64,000 nucleotides of DNA from Marispirochaeta aestuarii (GCF_002087085.1 NZ_MWQY01000001.1:248001-312000); one strand, 5' to 3'; positions 33,608 to 42,622 are shown, counted from the stretch's first letter. Made by a program: numbers and translations. The notes: generated by a model from the sequence alone, not told the origin.

Positions 33608-34876
33608 TTATACCAGGTTACCTTTTTCGTCAAAGCGGAAATCGTAGGGGCCTTCCAGCACCTCCAGGTTCGGGTTTTGTTCTACCTCCATCATAAGGGT
33701 TTCAGATACTTCAAACTCTTCCAGGGAGAGGGTGTCCCGGATTCGTACGAGTCGCGCCCGGGTTTTATCCCACAGCAGGCAGGTCTTTATTGCTGCCTGG
33801 ATTGCCTGACGATCGTTCTTCATAACCAGGGGTATTTTTGATGAAACTGTCACGTTCGAGGTCAGGGAGTTGGGGTAGGATGCGGCGAAATCGAACTTTT
33901 CAAAGGCCCGTCGGGTTGTAAAATCCCCGATTCCCAGGCCGCAGCCGTTACCGTGAGAGGCTTCAGTAATATCAAGGATGCTTATCCGGGTTACCGAGGG
34001 GCCTCCGCTGCCGAGGCCGGTATGATAGCGGCCCACCACGTTGGGGTCCAGTCCCGCCCCGCTGATTTCTTTACCTATACGGTCGATTATCAGCGCCTCC
34101 AGTTCCTTGAAGGGTACCCGGGCAAGGAGTTTCTTGGCCCGTTTTTGAAGCTCCAGTTCTTTCTTCTCTATTTCTTCCCGGGCTACTACATGGATTTCCG
34201 CCGTCTCATGCAGACCGTTTTCCAGCATGGCCAGTCCGAACAGAATGGAAGCCTTATCGATTATTGTCCTGGATATTTCCAGAAGCCTGGGTTCCATCTG
34301 CTCAAAACCCAGTTCGTGACATATTTCTGCACCCTTCTGTTTTCCAAGACCGATGACGCTCATCTTGATTAGTCCGCTTTCAATTTCGCCGGTAAAGGAT
34401 GTGTGAACCTTTACGCGGTTTACCAGGATTATTCCGTCGGCTTCGTGGGCATACCTGTCAATATATACCGGAAGGCCCGAGGGAGTCTGCCCGATTTGTA
34501 CAGTCTCCATGCTCGCTCGTATAGGCGCCCCGGTGTATTCTTCGGTAAAACCAAGGTCCCGGAGGATCTCGATCTGTCCTTCTGCGGTGGCGCCGCCGTG
34601 ACTCCCCATTGCGGGAATCAGAAACGGTTCGGCTCCGGCTTTTCTCAGCTCTTCCACCAGGGTTTTTACCACCAGGGGCTGATTGACGATTCCCCGGCTG
34701 CCCACGGTTATTGCTATGCTTTGTCCCCTCTTGATTTTTGCAAGCGCCTTGCCGGAGGCAAGCTGCTTACGGACTTCGCCGGGAACATCGGATATGGACG
34801 GGCCTTCAATGCGGTGGCGCACACGGTACATCCTCGGTAGTGGCATCGGGTCGAGAATTTTGCTTATGGAATCCAT
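33608..34876 (-). CDS. LarA-like (lactate racemase domain) protein
   Basis: A 422-residue protein of the LarA/DUF2088 family. The N-terminal domain carries AITVGSRGI and IPAMGSHGGATAEGQ; the following VNRVKVHTSFTGEIESGL has the Lys and His of the family cofactor site. Family members racemise or epimerise 2-hydroxy acids using a nickel-pincer nucleotide, but the substrate range is wide and cofactor-making larBCE genes are not in the window. It is divergent from the TTT transporter genes, with TGGTATACAA operator-like motifs between, so it is probably in the same hydroxy-acid regulon. Confidence 0.75.
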   Translation of the reverse strand: MDSISKILDPMPLPRMYRVRHRIEGPSISDVPGEVRKQLASGKALAKIKRGQSIAITVGSRGIVNQPLVVKTLVEELRKAGAEPFLIPAMGSHGGATAEGQIEILRDLGFTEEYTGAPIRASMETVQIGQTPSGLPVYIDRYAHEADGIILVNRVKVHTSFTGEIESGLIKMSVIGLGKQKGAEICHELGFEQMEPRLLEISRTIIDKASILFGLAMLENGLHETAEIHVVAREEIEKKELELQKRAKKLLARVPFKELEALIIDRIGKEISGAGLDPNVVGRYHTGLGSGGPSVTRISILDITEASHGNGCGLGIGDFTTRRAFEKFDFAASYPNSLTSNVTVSSKIPLVMKNDRQAIQAAIKTCLLWDKTRARLVRIRDTLSLEEFEVSETLMMEVEQNPNLEVLEGPYDFRFDEKGNLV

Positions 34877-34906
34877 AAAATCTCCTGCTTGATGTGGTGA
34901 AAAATA

Positions 34907-34916
34907 TGGTATACAA
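34907..34916. promoter_or_regulatory. GntR operator-like site between larA-like gene and tctC
   Basis: TGGTATACAA, identical to the sites at 35060-35069 and 38639-38648. It lies 31 bp upstream of the LarA-like start codon. Confidence 0.6.
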
Positions 34917-35018
34917 AAGTAATAATATCGTATTCTTGAAAAATACCAGCTGGAATTATATTCGGCATTGAAAGGAACTTCAAGGGCAAAAAGAGCCTTT
35001 ATTCTGATCCATTTTTCA

Positions 35019-35069
35019 TTGACAGATGTATTATTTGCTCTTAGAATAAAAAATATTATTGGTATACAA
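35019..35069 (+). promoter_or_regulatory. tctC promoter with operator-like site
   Basis: TTGACA (35019-35024), 17-bp spacer, TAGAAT (35042-35047). The motif TGGTATACAA (35060-35069) covers the region just after the predicted start site, a repressor position. AGGAGG and the ATG follow at 35107 and 35118. Confidence 0.7.
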
Positions 35070-35117
35070 TGTATTCAAAAAAGTACACAATTCAATTTCC
35101 AGTTCCAGGAGGTTCTC

Positions 35118-36251
35118 ATGAAGAAAAGGATTTTTATTGGTTTAGTTGGTGCCTTACTCGTGCTTGCTCTTGCAATGCCGGTATTCGCCGAAGGTGCCAA
35201 GGAGGGTGGTGATGCTGCCCCCGAATGGCCTACTCGACCCATCACGGTTATGCTCGGATGGTCCGCAGGTGGAACATCCGATACCACCGCACGTGCCGTA
35301 GCTCAGGAAATGTCTGAGTATCTGGGGGTCGAAATCAAGATTACAAATATGGAAGGTGCCAACGGTGGTATCGCGTATCAGAACGTGTATCAGGCCGAAA
35401 GTGACGGTTACCGCTGGTTCGGTGGGGCCCAGGTACAGGCGACATATCCCATTACACGGCAGGCCAAGGTGGGCTGGGAAGAGTTCTATCCTTTCCCTGC
35501 AGGTATGGGTGCAACTACCATCTATGTACGCACCGATTCCGGGTATGATGATATTACCGATCTTGTGGATGCCATCAAGAGCGGAAACAAGGTGGTAAAA
35601 TACGGTTCCACCAGCCGCGGCGGTAACGGCTCAATTTTTGGCGAGGTTTTTGCTCAGGCTGCAGGGATCGCTGACAAGGTCCAGGAAGTTCCCTACAACG
35701 GCGGCCGCGAAGCAGGACGATACCTCCTGTCCGGCGACGTTGAATACATTTCCGTATCCCTCGGGGATGTTTCCGACTGGGCCGAAGAAGGTAGAATCAA
35801 ACCAGTTCTTAATCTGTACGACAAAGACTATGTATGGCGAGGTGTAACTTTCCCGACAGTAAACAAGTACTATCCTGAACTGGAAGTCTATATGTCCATC
35901 AACCCATACTGGGGAATTGCTGTAAAACGTGATACCCCGGAGGCGGTTATCGAAAAGATGGCTGAGGCTTTTGTGTACGCTGTAAAGCAGGATCGCTTCA
36001 AGGCTGCTCTTGAATCCAGAGGTATTATTGTAAATCCCAAAATGGGAGATGCTGCGGACGAGGCGGCAGCAATTGTAGGTGCCGGCCGTGGCTGGGCTCA
36101 GTACGACTATGGCATCGTTGATGTAAGCCCTGAAACTCTTGGAATTCCAAGGGTAACTGAATGGGAATGGCCTTACAACGAAACATCAGCCAACATTCGC
36201 CCCTGGCCTGCCAAGGCTGAGGAGCTGTATGAAAGCGAGCTGGCCGACTAA
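35118..36251 (+). CDS. tctC: TTT-family (TctC/Bug) substrate-binding protein
   Basis: A 377-residue periplasmic receptor. The ATG at 35118 is chosen because AGGAGG lies 5 nt upstream and a signal peptide follows (MKKRIFIGLVGALLVLALAM, cleavage VFAEG). The Bug-family features are WPTRPITVMLGWSAGGTSDTTARAVA near the mature N-terminus and VKYGSTSRGGNGSIF in the middle. Such receptors bind carboxylates (citrate, tartrate, adipate, 2-hydroxy acids). It begins the tctCBA operon, with a hairpin separating it from tctB. The frame open upstream to 34968 is not coding. Confidence 0.9.
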   Translation: MKKRIFIGLVGALLVLALAMPVFAEGAKEGGDAAPEWPTRPITVMLGWSAGGTSDTTARAVAQEMSEYLGVEIKITNMEGANGGIAYQNVYQAESDGYRWFGGAQVQATYPITRQAKVGWEEFYPFPAGMGATTIYVRTDSGYDDITDLVDAIKSGNKVVKYGSTSRGGNGSIFGEVFAQAAGIADKVQEVPYNGGREAGRYLLSGDVEYISVSLGDVSDWAEEGRIKPVLNLYDKDYVWRGVTFPTVNKYYPELEVYMSINPYWGIAVKRDTPEAVIEKMAEAFVYAVKQDRFKAALESRGIIVNPKMGDAADEAAAIVGAGRGWAQYDYGIVDVSPETLGIPRVTEWEWPYNETSANIRPWPAKAEELYESELAD

Positions 36252-36299
36252 GAGGGCGGCACAATAACTTTACTCAGGATTTCTTTCAGAATTATCATC

Positions 36300-36323
36300 A
36301 GAGGCAGCCGTCAGGCTGCCTCT
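36300..36323. terminator. Hairpin between tctC and tctB
   Basis: AGAGGCAGCC (36300-36309) and GGCTGCCTCT (36314-36323) form a perfect 10-bp stem with loop GTCA. There is no T-run, so it may act as a 3'-end stabiliser or attenuator that raises receptor mRNA over permease mRNA. Confidence 0.6.
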
Positions 36324-36433
36324 GAATCTGCAAAAAGCAATACCAAGGCACCTTAAGAAAATGGCAGTAAAAAGGGTAGTTTTAAAGGTGACCTGTAATC
36401 ATACTGTAGCCTAATTAGAGAGAGGCATTAATC

Positions 36434-36940
36434 ATGAAAGATAATCAGCCGAATGAACAGATGAAGCCTTCAGGTCATGAAACACTTTCCGATATCCTGG
36501 CGGCCTGTTTTTTTCTTCTGTTCGCGATACTCATGTTTATCGGCGCCACCCAGTTTACCTATAAATCCAATATGGGCTTTATTACATCGGCGGGTTTTAC
36601 CCCTATGCTTCTGTCCGTACTGGTTTCCGTATTATCGGTTATTCTTATTATTGAGACCTTGAAGAAAAACAAATCTGCGAGTCTAAGTATAAGCGAATGG
36701 TTTAAGAATGCCCGTGGGGATGAAGCTGTCAGGCGGTCTGTTGCTCTGATCGTAATGACCGGGATCTATATTGTCCTGGTGGGCGTGGTTAATTTTATTC
36801 TTATTACCTTCGTTTTCTTGTTTGTGATCTACTATTACCTGCAGGTTGGAAGACTCTGGCGCGTTCTGTTATACAGTGCCATGAATACGGTACTTATCGC
36901 CTATATAGTCCCAACCGTATATCAGATGCCGTTACCCTAA
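36434..36940 (+). CDS. tctB: TTT-family small membrane subunit (TctB)
   Basis: A 168-residue protein with four hydrophobic segments (about 16-40, 55-75, 98-120, 122-145), the size and pattern of TctB. It lacks sequence motifs of its own, but its place between tctC and tctA fixes its identity. AGAGAGGC precedes the ATG. Confidence 0.85.
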   Translation: MKDNQPNEQMKPSGHETLSDILAACFFLLFAILMFIGATQFTYKSNMGFITSAGFTPMLLSVLVSVLSVILIIETLKKNKSASLSISEWFKNARGDEAVRRSVALIVMTGIYIVLVGVVNFILITFVFLFVIYYYLQVGRLWRVLLYSAMNTVLIAYIVPTVYQMPLP

Positions 36941-37000
36941 GCAGGATTTCAAATTGTTATGAAGAATACGACATTATGTAACCCTAGGGAGGTTGGCTAG

Positions 37001-38506
37001 ATGGATTGGGGCATACTTATACAGGAGTGGACGATGCTGCCGAGCATGGCCCTCTCCGTTCTTACAAACCCGCAAACCCTTATGGGGCTTGTCCTCGGTG
37101 GTCTGCTGGGAATAATCGGCGGAATCCTGCCGGGAATCTCTGCGGTCATGTCCATGACCCTTATGCTCGGCTTCGTGTTCAAGATGCCTGTGGACGCCGG
37201 AATCGGGCTTCTTGTGGGGATCTATACCGGGGCGATTTACGGCGGAAGTATTACGGCTATTCTTCTGAATATGCCCGGGACACCCGCTGCTGCGGCAACC
37301 GTTCTTGACGGACACGCCATGGCAAGAAACGGAAAATCCCGCGAGGCCGTAGGGCTTGCAACCTGGTCGAGTTTCTTTGGAGAAATCGGCGGAGAACTGG
37401 GCACCTTTATTCTGCTGCCCTTCATTGCCGTGGTAGCCTTGAAGCTCGGGGACTGGGAAATCTTTCTTGTATCCCTGATCGGACTAACCCTTGCCGGTGC
37501 ACTTGGTGCCAAGAATCCTGTGAAGGGATGGATTGCGGCTTTCGCCGGCTTTCTGGTTGTAATGATCGGTACAGACCCCATCTGGGGTGTCTTCCGCTAT
37601 GGTTATACTCCGGCCCTGATGCGGGGAGTAAAATTCCTGCCTGTTCTTATCGGTCTCTTCGGTATCGCCGAAGTTTTCTGGGTTCTGCGCGACAGGGTTC
37701 CATACCAGTTGACCGAGAAGCCTGGACGCATGATTGCCAGGGTTCGGGATTTCAAGGGAAACATCAGAACAATCTTCAGATCCATAATGATAGGAATTGG
37801 GGTCGGAATAGTACCCGGGGTTGGTGAGTCTGTGGCTCCCTGGCTGGCCTACGACATGGCCCAGAGAAAATCGAAGGACGGCAGCAAGTTCGGCACCGGT
37901 ATTCCCGAGGGAGTCATCGCTCCGGAGGTCGCGAACAACGCCACCTCCGGCGGGGCCTTGATTCCCATGCTGGTTCTGGGTATTCCCGGAAGCGGTCCTA
38001 CAGCCGTTATGCTCGCAGCGCTGTTCATGTACGGTATCCGGCCGGGTCCCATGCTCATTATCGAATTCCCCGGATTCATCGCGAAGGTTATCTTTCTTTT
38101 CTGGGTTTCAGCGGTGATATTCCGGCTCTTGTCCTGGCTGCTGTCCAAATATTTTATCGGACTCCTGTCGGTCCGGCGGGAGGTTATACTTCCGGTTGCA
38201 GTGGGACTCGGAATAATCGGCGCCTGGGGCGTTGGGTTCAATACCTTTGATGTTCTGGTCATGTTTATCTTCGGCGTCGTCGGATATGTAATGCGCCTGA
38301 GAAGCTTTCCCCTGGCACCCATGGTCCTGGGAGTTATGATAGGCACCGTGGCTGACCAGTCCCTGCGCCGCGCTCTCGTTACCTATTCCGGTAACATCCC
38401 CGGTATGTTTATGCGGCCCTTCGGCCTGGTGCTGCTCATCGCATTTATCATCATCATCTACAGTCAGATGAAGTTCCGCAAGAAACTGAAGATTCAGGAT
38501 GAGTAG
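37001..38506 (+). CDS. tctA: TTT-family large permease subunit (TctA)
   Basis: A 501-residue inner-membrane protein with about a dozen hydrophobic segments. TctA signatures are LGGLLGIIGGILPGISAVMSM, YTGAIYGGSITAILLNMPGTP and PEGVIAPEVANNATSGGALIP, with ILGIPGSGPTAVM-type loop (LGIPGSGPTAVMLAAL). It moves a carboxylate captured by TctC across the inner membrane using an ion gradient. A strong inverted repeat follows the stop. Confidence 0.92.
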   Translation: MDWGILIQEWTMLPSMALSVLTNPQTLMGLVLGGLLGIIGGILPGISAVMSMTLMLGFVFKMPVDAGIGLLVGIYTGAIYGGSITAILLNMPGTPAAAATVLDGHAMARNGKSREAVGLATWSSFFGEIGGELGTFILLPFIAVVALKLGDWEIFLVSLIGLTLAGALGAKNPVKGWIAAFAGFLVVMIGTDPIWGVFRYGYTPALMRGVKFLPVLIGLFGIAEVFWVLRDRVPYQLTEKPGRMIARVRDFKGNIRTIFRSIMIGIGVGIVPGVGESVAPWLAYDMAQRKSKDGSKFGTGIPEGVIAPEVANNATSGGALIPMLVLGIPGSGPTAVMLAALFMYGIRPGPMLIIEFPGFIAKVIFLFWVSAVIFRLLSWLLSKYFIGLLSVRREVILPVAVGLGIIGAWGVGFNTFDVLVMFIFGVVGYVMRLRSFPLAPMVLGVMIGTVADQSLRRALVTYSGNIPGMFMRPFGLVLLIAFIIIIYSQMKFRKKLKIQDE

Positions 38507-38524
38507 GATTTCGGAGTAAAACAG

Positions 38525-38551
38525 TACGGGGGATCTGTCAGATCCCCCGTA
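38525..38551. terminator. Perfect hairpin after tctA
   Basis: TACGGGGGATCTG (38525-38537) and CAGATCCCCCGTA (38539-38551) are perfect 13-base complements around one base. No T-run follows. A second inverted repeat, ATGCCTGG/CCAGGCAT (38558-38587), comes right after. Together they probably end the tctCBA transcript. Confidence 0.7.
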
Positions 38552-38619
38552 TGAAATATGCCTGGTGTATGATAAAGTGCCAGGCATACGGATCGTGACA
38601 TACTATATGCTGGAGCCCC

Positions 38620-38648
38620 TTGACTTATGGTATCCAATTGGTATACAA
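38620..38648 (+). promoter_or_regulatory. gntR promoter with tandem operator-like sites
   Basis: TTGACT (38620-38625), 16-bp spacer, TATACA (38642-38647). Two tandem copies of the operator-like motif, TGGTATCCAA (38628-38637) and TGGTATACAA (38639-38648), cover the spacer and -10, predicting autorepression by the GntR protein encoded just downstream. Confidence 0.7.
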
Positions 38649-38677
38649 ATATTTTACAAGGCGGGTCAACCTGAAAA

Positions 38678-39364
38678 ATGACAAAAAATGAGATCTTGAA
38701 TGATCTGCGGGAAAAAATACTGACTGAAGTCTATGAGCAGGGGGAATCCCTGATCGAGCGGGAGTTGTGTGAATTTTATGAAATCAGCAGAACTCCCATA
38801 CGGGAGATCCTCTGGCGCCTGGTGCTCGAAGGCATTGTAGAGCAGAAACCCTCCCGGGGGTTTTTTGTCCGCAAATTGGGCTGGGAGCAGATCTTTGACA
38901 TTTTTCAGGCCCGTGAAGCTATTGAAGGCATGGCTGTACGGCTGACCTGCCAGCGCGGCGATGTTCAGATATTCGAAAGGTTAACGGCACTGCGAAAAAG
39001 ACTGTTCAGCCTGGACGATACAAATATGGCGGAAGAGGGGCCGAAAGCGGGCCGGCTGTTTCATGAGACGGTCATGGAAGGCTCCTCAAACGCGCTTTTA
39101 AAGGAAATCTATCAGAAAGTCAGCTATATGGCGAAAATGACGAGCAATATTGCGCGGCATTCTGTATCAATAGAAACTCTTTCCAGGGATTATCATGTCT
39201 CTATCATTGATTCTATTCTCTCCGGTGATCCCGATAAAAGTGAATCCCTCATGCGGGAGCATCTGCGAACTACATGCAGAGGAATACTTGATACGTTTTA
39301 TCCCCAGGTCTTTGTTCCCCGGGGCAGTAATGGAAAAAGCAGAAAAGAAATTGAAAATCGGTAA
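38678..39364 (+). CDS. GntR-family regulator, FCD (FadR) subfamily
   Basis: A 228-residue regulator. The N-terminal winged helix carries LIERELCEFYEISRTPIREI and LEGIVEQKPSRGFFV; the C-terminal FCD all-helical ligand domain has Asp/His/Arg positions typical of metal and carboxylate binding (FHETVMEGS, DYHVSIIDSI, MREHLRTT). The predicted operator TGGTATACAA occurs in its own promoter, in the tctC promoter and near the LarA-like gene. It probably senses a hydroxy- or keto-acid intermediate of the island. The ribosome binding site is poor. Confidence 0.88.
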   Translation: MTKNEILNDLREKILTEVYEQGESLIERELCEFYEISRTPIREILWRLVLEGIVEQKPSRGFFVRKLGWEQIFDIFQAREAIEGMAVRLTCQRGDVQIFERLTALRKRLFSLDDTNMAEEGPKAGRLFHETVMEGSSNALLKEIYQKVSYMAKMTSNIARHSVSIETLSRDYHVSIIDSILSGDPDKSESLMREHLRTTCRGILDTFYPQVFVPRGSNGKSRKEIENR

Positions 39365-39422
39365 TTGAAAGCTGTACAGCAGGATTCTGTAGAGGCTTTA
39401 CAATATATCAGGAGGAGCAAAA

Positions 39423-40178
39423 ATGGCAGTAAAGGAACTGCGGGAAGGTAAAAAAATTATTGGAACAATGGTCAGGATGATGAGAAATCCTGCTGTTGCA
39501 CAGATTGCGAAACACGCCGGGCTCGATTTTATCATGTTTGATATGGAACACGGCCCTCTCTCCATTGAATCCTTTTCCGATGTGGCAAAGGTGGCCCGGT
39601 CCGTGGGGCTGGGAATTTTTGTACGTATACCGGAATTATCCAAGGGATATGTTTCCCGCCTCATGGACGCCGGTGCCGATGGAATCATGTGCCCCATGCT
39701 GAGTACTGAAGAAGAAGCGAAGACCCTTGTAAAGTATTCCCGTTATGCTCCCGTCGGAGGCCGGGGATTCGGAAGCAATGGTGTTTTCACCTCTTTCGGG
39801 GGAGTCAAGACTGACGTGCCGACCTTCATGAAGGAACAGAACCAGGCAACCCTGGCTATCGCCCAGATCGAGACCAAGGAAGCAGTGGAAAACATCGACA
39901 AGATTGCGGCTGTGGACGGCATCGATGTTCTTCTCATCGGCCCCAACGACCTGGCAATTTCTCTCGGTGTTCCCGGAGATACAATGTGCGAGACCAACCA
40001 GGCCGCTATCGCCAAGGTCGTCGCTGCCGCCAAGAAACATAACAAGTACTTTGCTCTCCATGCAGGCGGGGCGCTCTTCGACAAGTGGCTTCCGGATATG
40101 GATATGGTAATGAATGATCTGGATATCAATATTCTCAGCAGCGGTTTTGCCGCTATTGCCAAGAAAGTAAAAGGGTAA
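39423..40178 (+). CDS. HpcH/HpaI-family 2-keto-acid aldolase
   Basis: A 251-residue class II aldolase. Motifs are GLDFIMFDMEHGPLS (metal-binding Glu near the start of the barrel), VRIPELSKGYVSRLMDAGADG, APVGGRGFG and IAQIETKEAVENI (Glu ligand), then DVLLIGPNDLAISLG. The enzyme retro-aldol-cleaves a 4-hydroxy-2-keto acid to pyruvate and an aldehyde. It has AGGAGG before the ATG and is followed 11 bp later by a hydroxyacid dehydrogenase. It fits a route that ends in pyruvate plus a short aldehyde. Confidence 0.85.
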   Translation: MAVKELREGKKIIGTMVRMMRNPAVAQIAKHAGLDFIMFDMEHGPLSIESFSDVAKVARSVGLGIFVRIPELSKGYVSRLMDAGADGIMCPMLSTEEEAKTLVKYSRYAPVGGRGFGSNGVFTSFGGVKTDVPTFMKEQNQATLAIAQIETKEAVENIDKIAAVDGIDVLLIGPNDLAISLGVPGDTMCETNQAAIAKVVAAAKKHNKYFALHAGGALFDKWLPDMDMVMNDLDINILSSGFAAIAKKVKG

Positions 40179-40188
40179 GGAGCATATA

Positions 40189-41157
40189 ATGGCTGCATAC
40201 AAGGTTTTAATCCCGCAGGACATTATGGAAGAAGGCAAAGCCTATCTTCGGGATAAAGGCTATGAGATAAAAATGGGCAGCGGTATCACCGTGGAAGATA
40301 TCGTTAAGGATGTTGCTGACTGTGATGCCATTCTTGCCAGGACTGCACCTTTTCCCGCAGAGGTGCTGGAAGCAGGTAAAAAACTCAAGGTTATCGGACG
40401 CCACGGTGTCGGCGTGGATAATATTGACGTTAAAAAAGCCGAGGAGATGGGAATCTGGGTGACAAACGCACCGGAATCCAATTCGAACACCGTTGCCGAG
40501 CACGCTCTTGGTCTCATTATAGCTCTTGCCCACAACATCGTACGAAGCGACAAGGCCTTCAGGGCGGGAGATTTCGAAATCAGAAACCGGGTAAAGGGAA
40601 GCGACCTGGAAGGCAAGGTCCTTGGTGTTCTGGGCATGGGAAAGATCGGTCGTCTTGTGGCGCAAAAAGCCTACCACGGACTTGGCATGAAGGTCTTCGG
40701 ATATGATCCATATCTTAAGGCTGATGAGTTTCCTCAGTGGGTTACAAAGGTCGATGATTGGGATGAGATCTTCAGGTCCTCCGATTATCTGACAATCCAT
40801 ATTCCCGCCACCCCCAAGACCAAGAACTCCATAGGTGCAAAGGAGTTCGGTCTGATGAAAAAGAGCGCCTGCATAATCAATGCTGCCAGGGGTGAGGTCG
40901 TTGATGAACCTGCCCTTGTAGAGGCTCTGAAAAAGGGCGAGATTGCCGGCGCCGGTCTTGATGTGTTTGCCGAAGAGCCGCCTGTCAAGGACCATCCCTT
41001 CTTCAGTATGGATAATGTCGTCGTGACTCCCCATAACGCTGCACTCACAACCGAGTGTATGATCAGAATGGCTACTCACGCGGCCCAGGGAATCGATGAA
41101 GCCCTCAACGGGAAAAAGCCGACCTGGCCGGTTAACAACCCTTCGAATCCCAGATAA
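40189..41157 (+). CDS. D-2-hydroxyacid dehydrogenase (phosphoglycerate dehydrogenase-like)
   Basis: A 322-residue NAD-dependent enzyme. The nucleotide loop is GVLGMGKIGRLVAQ (about 145-158). The catalytic triad is seen as Arg in INAARGEVVD, Glu in FAEEPP and His in VTPHNA. There is no ACT or ASB regulatory domain, so it is a catabolic dehydrogenase rather than SerA of serine synthesis. It may interconvert a 2-keto and a D-2-hydroxy acid for the adjacent aldolase. AAGGAG precedes the ATG. Confidence 0.88.
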   Translation: MAAYKVLIPQDIMEEGKAYLRDKGYEIKMGSGITVEDIVKDVADCDAILARTAPFPAEVLEAGKKLKVIGRHGVGVDNIDVKKAEEMGIWVTNAPESNSNTVAEHALGLIIALAHNIVRSDKAFRAGDFEIRNRVKGSDLEGKVLGVLGMGKIGRLVAQKAYHGLGMKVFGYDPYLKADEFPQWVTKVDDWDEIFRSSDYLTIHIPATPKTKNSIGAKEFGLMKKSACIINAARGEVVDEPALVEALKKGEIAGAGLDVFAEEPPVKDHPFFSMDNVVVTPHNAALTTECMIRMATHAAQGIDEALNGKKPTWPVNNPSNPR

Positions 41158-41199
41158 TACGGTAATCCGGGGGACTTCCTTCGGGGAGTCCCATATTGA

Positions 41200-41233
41200 A
41201 AACAGGGGAGGGTTTTCCGAACCTGTTTTTTTT
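41200..41233 (+). terminator. Rho-independent terminator after hydroxyacid dehydrogenase
   Basis: AAACAGG (41200-41206) pairs with CCTGTTT (41222-41228), then a T-run to 41233. A weaker GGGACT/AGTCCC hairpin (41171-41192) precedes it. It separates the gntR-aldolase-dehydrogenase unit from the alcohol dehydrogenase. Confidence 0.7.
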
Positions 41234-41271
41234 GTTACCCTACAAGAGATTAATTTTACAGGAGTTATTTT

Positions 41272-42540
41272 ATGGACTATCGAAAAACAGCAGAAGGCCT
41301 GCTCAAGGAGTTCAAGGGCGATAATTATCTCTATGGCAGAGATGTCCTTGGAGACGTGGGTAAGGTAGCCGCTGCTGTTGGTAAAACAGCAGTATTCGTT
41401 TGCGACAAATTCCCCGGAAGTGACGAGCATATTGAAAAAATACGCAAGTCCCTGACGGATGCGGGCGTGACCATCGCAAAGGAAGAGGCAGGAGCAGGAC
41501 CCAACGCACCCCGTGAAGACCTCAGCAGGATCACCAGGGCCATAGTTGACGCCAACCCCGACGTGCTCGTAAGTTTCGGCGGCGGAAGCACGATTGACGC
41601 AGTAAAATCCGCAGAGGTTCTGCGCACCCTCGGCGGGGATATCGAAGACTATTTCGGAACCGGACAGGTGACTGCCGTAGTGGAAAAGAGCGGAAAAAAG
41701 CTTACCCCCCACATCGCCATTCAGACTGCTGCAAGCTCCGGTGCGCATCTGACAAAGTACTCAAACATCACCGACCTTAAAACCGGTCAGAAAAAGCTGG
41801 TTGTTGATGAAGCCATCGTTCCCCAGTTTCCTGTTTTTGATTTTTCCGTTACCTATGGCGCTCCCAAGAGCCTGATTATGGACGGAGCACTGGACGGAAT
41901 TGCCCACTGTCTTGAAGTACTGTATGGTGCAGTCGGAAACCCGAACTACGATAAGGTCGAAAAGATTGCCGAGGCCGGTATCGGGCTGGTAGTCGAAAAT
42001 CTTCCCAGAGTTATCGATAATCCCGATGACCTCGATGCCCGGGACGCCCTGTGTCTCGCCACTGATATGGGCGGATACGCCATCATGGTCGGTGGAACCA
42101 ACGGTGCTCACCTGACCAGCTTCTCCCTTATCGACATCCTGAGCCATGGCCGGGCCTGTGCCATGATGAATCCCTACTACACCGTATTCTTTGCCCCGGC
42201 CATCGAAAAATCCCTGAAGCTCGTTGGCGGTATCTATGAAAAGGCCGGCCTGCTCAAGGGCGATCTTTTTTCCCTTACCGGCCGCGACCTCGGGGTAGCG
42301 GTAGCAGAAGCAATGCTCGAGCTTTCCCGGAAGATCGGTTTCCCTGTAAAGCTGTCTGAGGTTGAAGGTTTTACCCAGGCCCATATCGACCGCTGTCTTA
42401 CCGCGGCCAAAAACCCGCAGCTGAAGATGAAGCTTGAGAACATGCCGACCCCGATGACTGCAGATCAGATCGACGTCTATATGGGATCCGTTCTTGAAGC
42501 AGCAAAGACCGGAGATTTCTCGGTTATAAAAAACCTGTAA
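41272..42540 (+). CDS. Iron-containing alcohol dehydrogenase
   Basis: A 422-residue group III alcohol dehydrogenase. The NAD loop is VLVSFGGGSTIDAVKSA (about 97-113), with metal ligands expected in IMDGALDGIAHCLE (Asp, His), GTNGAHLTSFS and ILSHGRACAMM (His). The size and two-domain layout match the family. It would reduce or oxidise an aldehyde, such as the one released by the neighbouring aldolase. A terminator lies on each side, so it is probably its own transcription unit. Confidence 0.85.
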   Translation: MDYRKTAEGLLKEFKGDNYLYGRDVLGDVGKVAAAVGKTAVFVCDKFPGSDEHIEKIRKSLTDAGVTIAKEEAGAGPNAPREDLSRITRAIVDANPDVLVSFGGGSTIDAVKSAEVLRTLGGDIEDYFGTGQVTAVVEKSGKKLTPHIAIQTAASSGAHLTKYSNITDLKTGQKKLVVDEAIVPQFPVFDFSVTYGAPKSLIMDGALDGIAHCLEVLYGAVGNPNYDKVEKIAEAGIGLVVENLPRVIDNPDDLDARDALCLATDMGGYAIMVGGTNGAHLTSFSLIDILSHGRACAMMNPYYTVFFAPAIEKSLKLVGGIYEKAGLLKGDLFSLTGRDLGVAVAEAMLELSRKIGFPVKLSEVEGFTQAHIDRCLTAAKNPQLKMKLENMPTPMTADQIDVYMGSVLEAAKTGDFSVIKNL

Positions 42541-42564
42541 ACTCCAGGATGAGCGATTATTCCC

Positions 42565-42599
42565 GGCCTGCCGCCCTCAGCGTGGCAGGCCTTTTTTTT
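42565..42599 (+). terminator. Rho-independent terminator after alcohol dehydrogenase
   Basis: GGCCTGCC (42565-42572) and GGCAGGCC (42584-42591) form an 8-bp stem with an 11-nt loop, followed by eight T residues. Confidence 0.9.
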
Positions 42600-42609
42600 G
42601 ATGGTATGA

Positions 42610-42615
42610 TATAAT
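42610..42615 (+). promoter_or_regulatory. Extended -10 of the PrpR-like regulator gene
   Basis: TGATATAAT carries a TGn extension and a perfect TATAAT (42610-42615). The GTG start codon is at 42623, about 7 bp later, so the start site predicted from this -10 coincides with the codon. The bases between (CCTCCCC) contain no ribosome binding site. Confidence 0.6.
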
Positions 42616-42622
42616 CCTCCCC

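Noticed and set aside
34968-35117. Fifty-codon N-terminal extension of tctC
   Set aside because: It crosses the TTGACA/TAGAAT promoter and operator-like site; the ATG at 35118 has AGGAGG and a signal peptide.
40207-41748. Long minus-strand frame (513 codons) across two dehydrogenase genes
   Set aside because: It spans a terminator and two well-identified plus-strand enzymes; no protein family seen.
42541-42622. Sigma-54 promoter near the PrpR-like activator gene
   Set aside because: Searched by eye for TGGCA-N6-TTGC around the island; only a GTGGCA within a terminator stem, without the -12 element.
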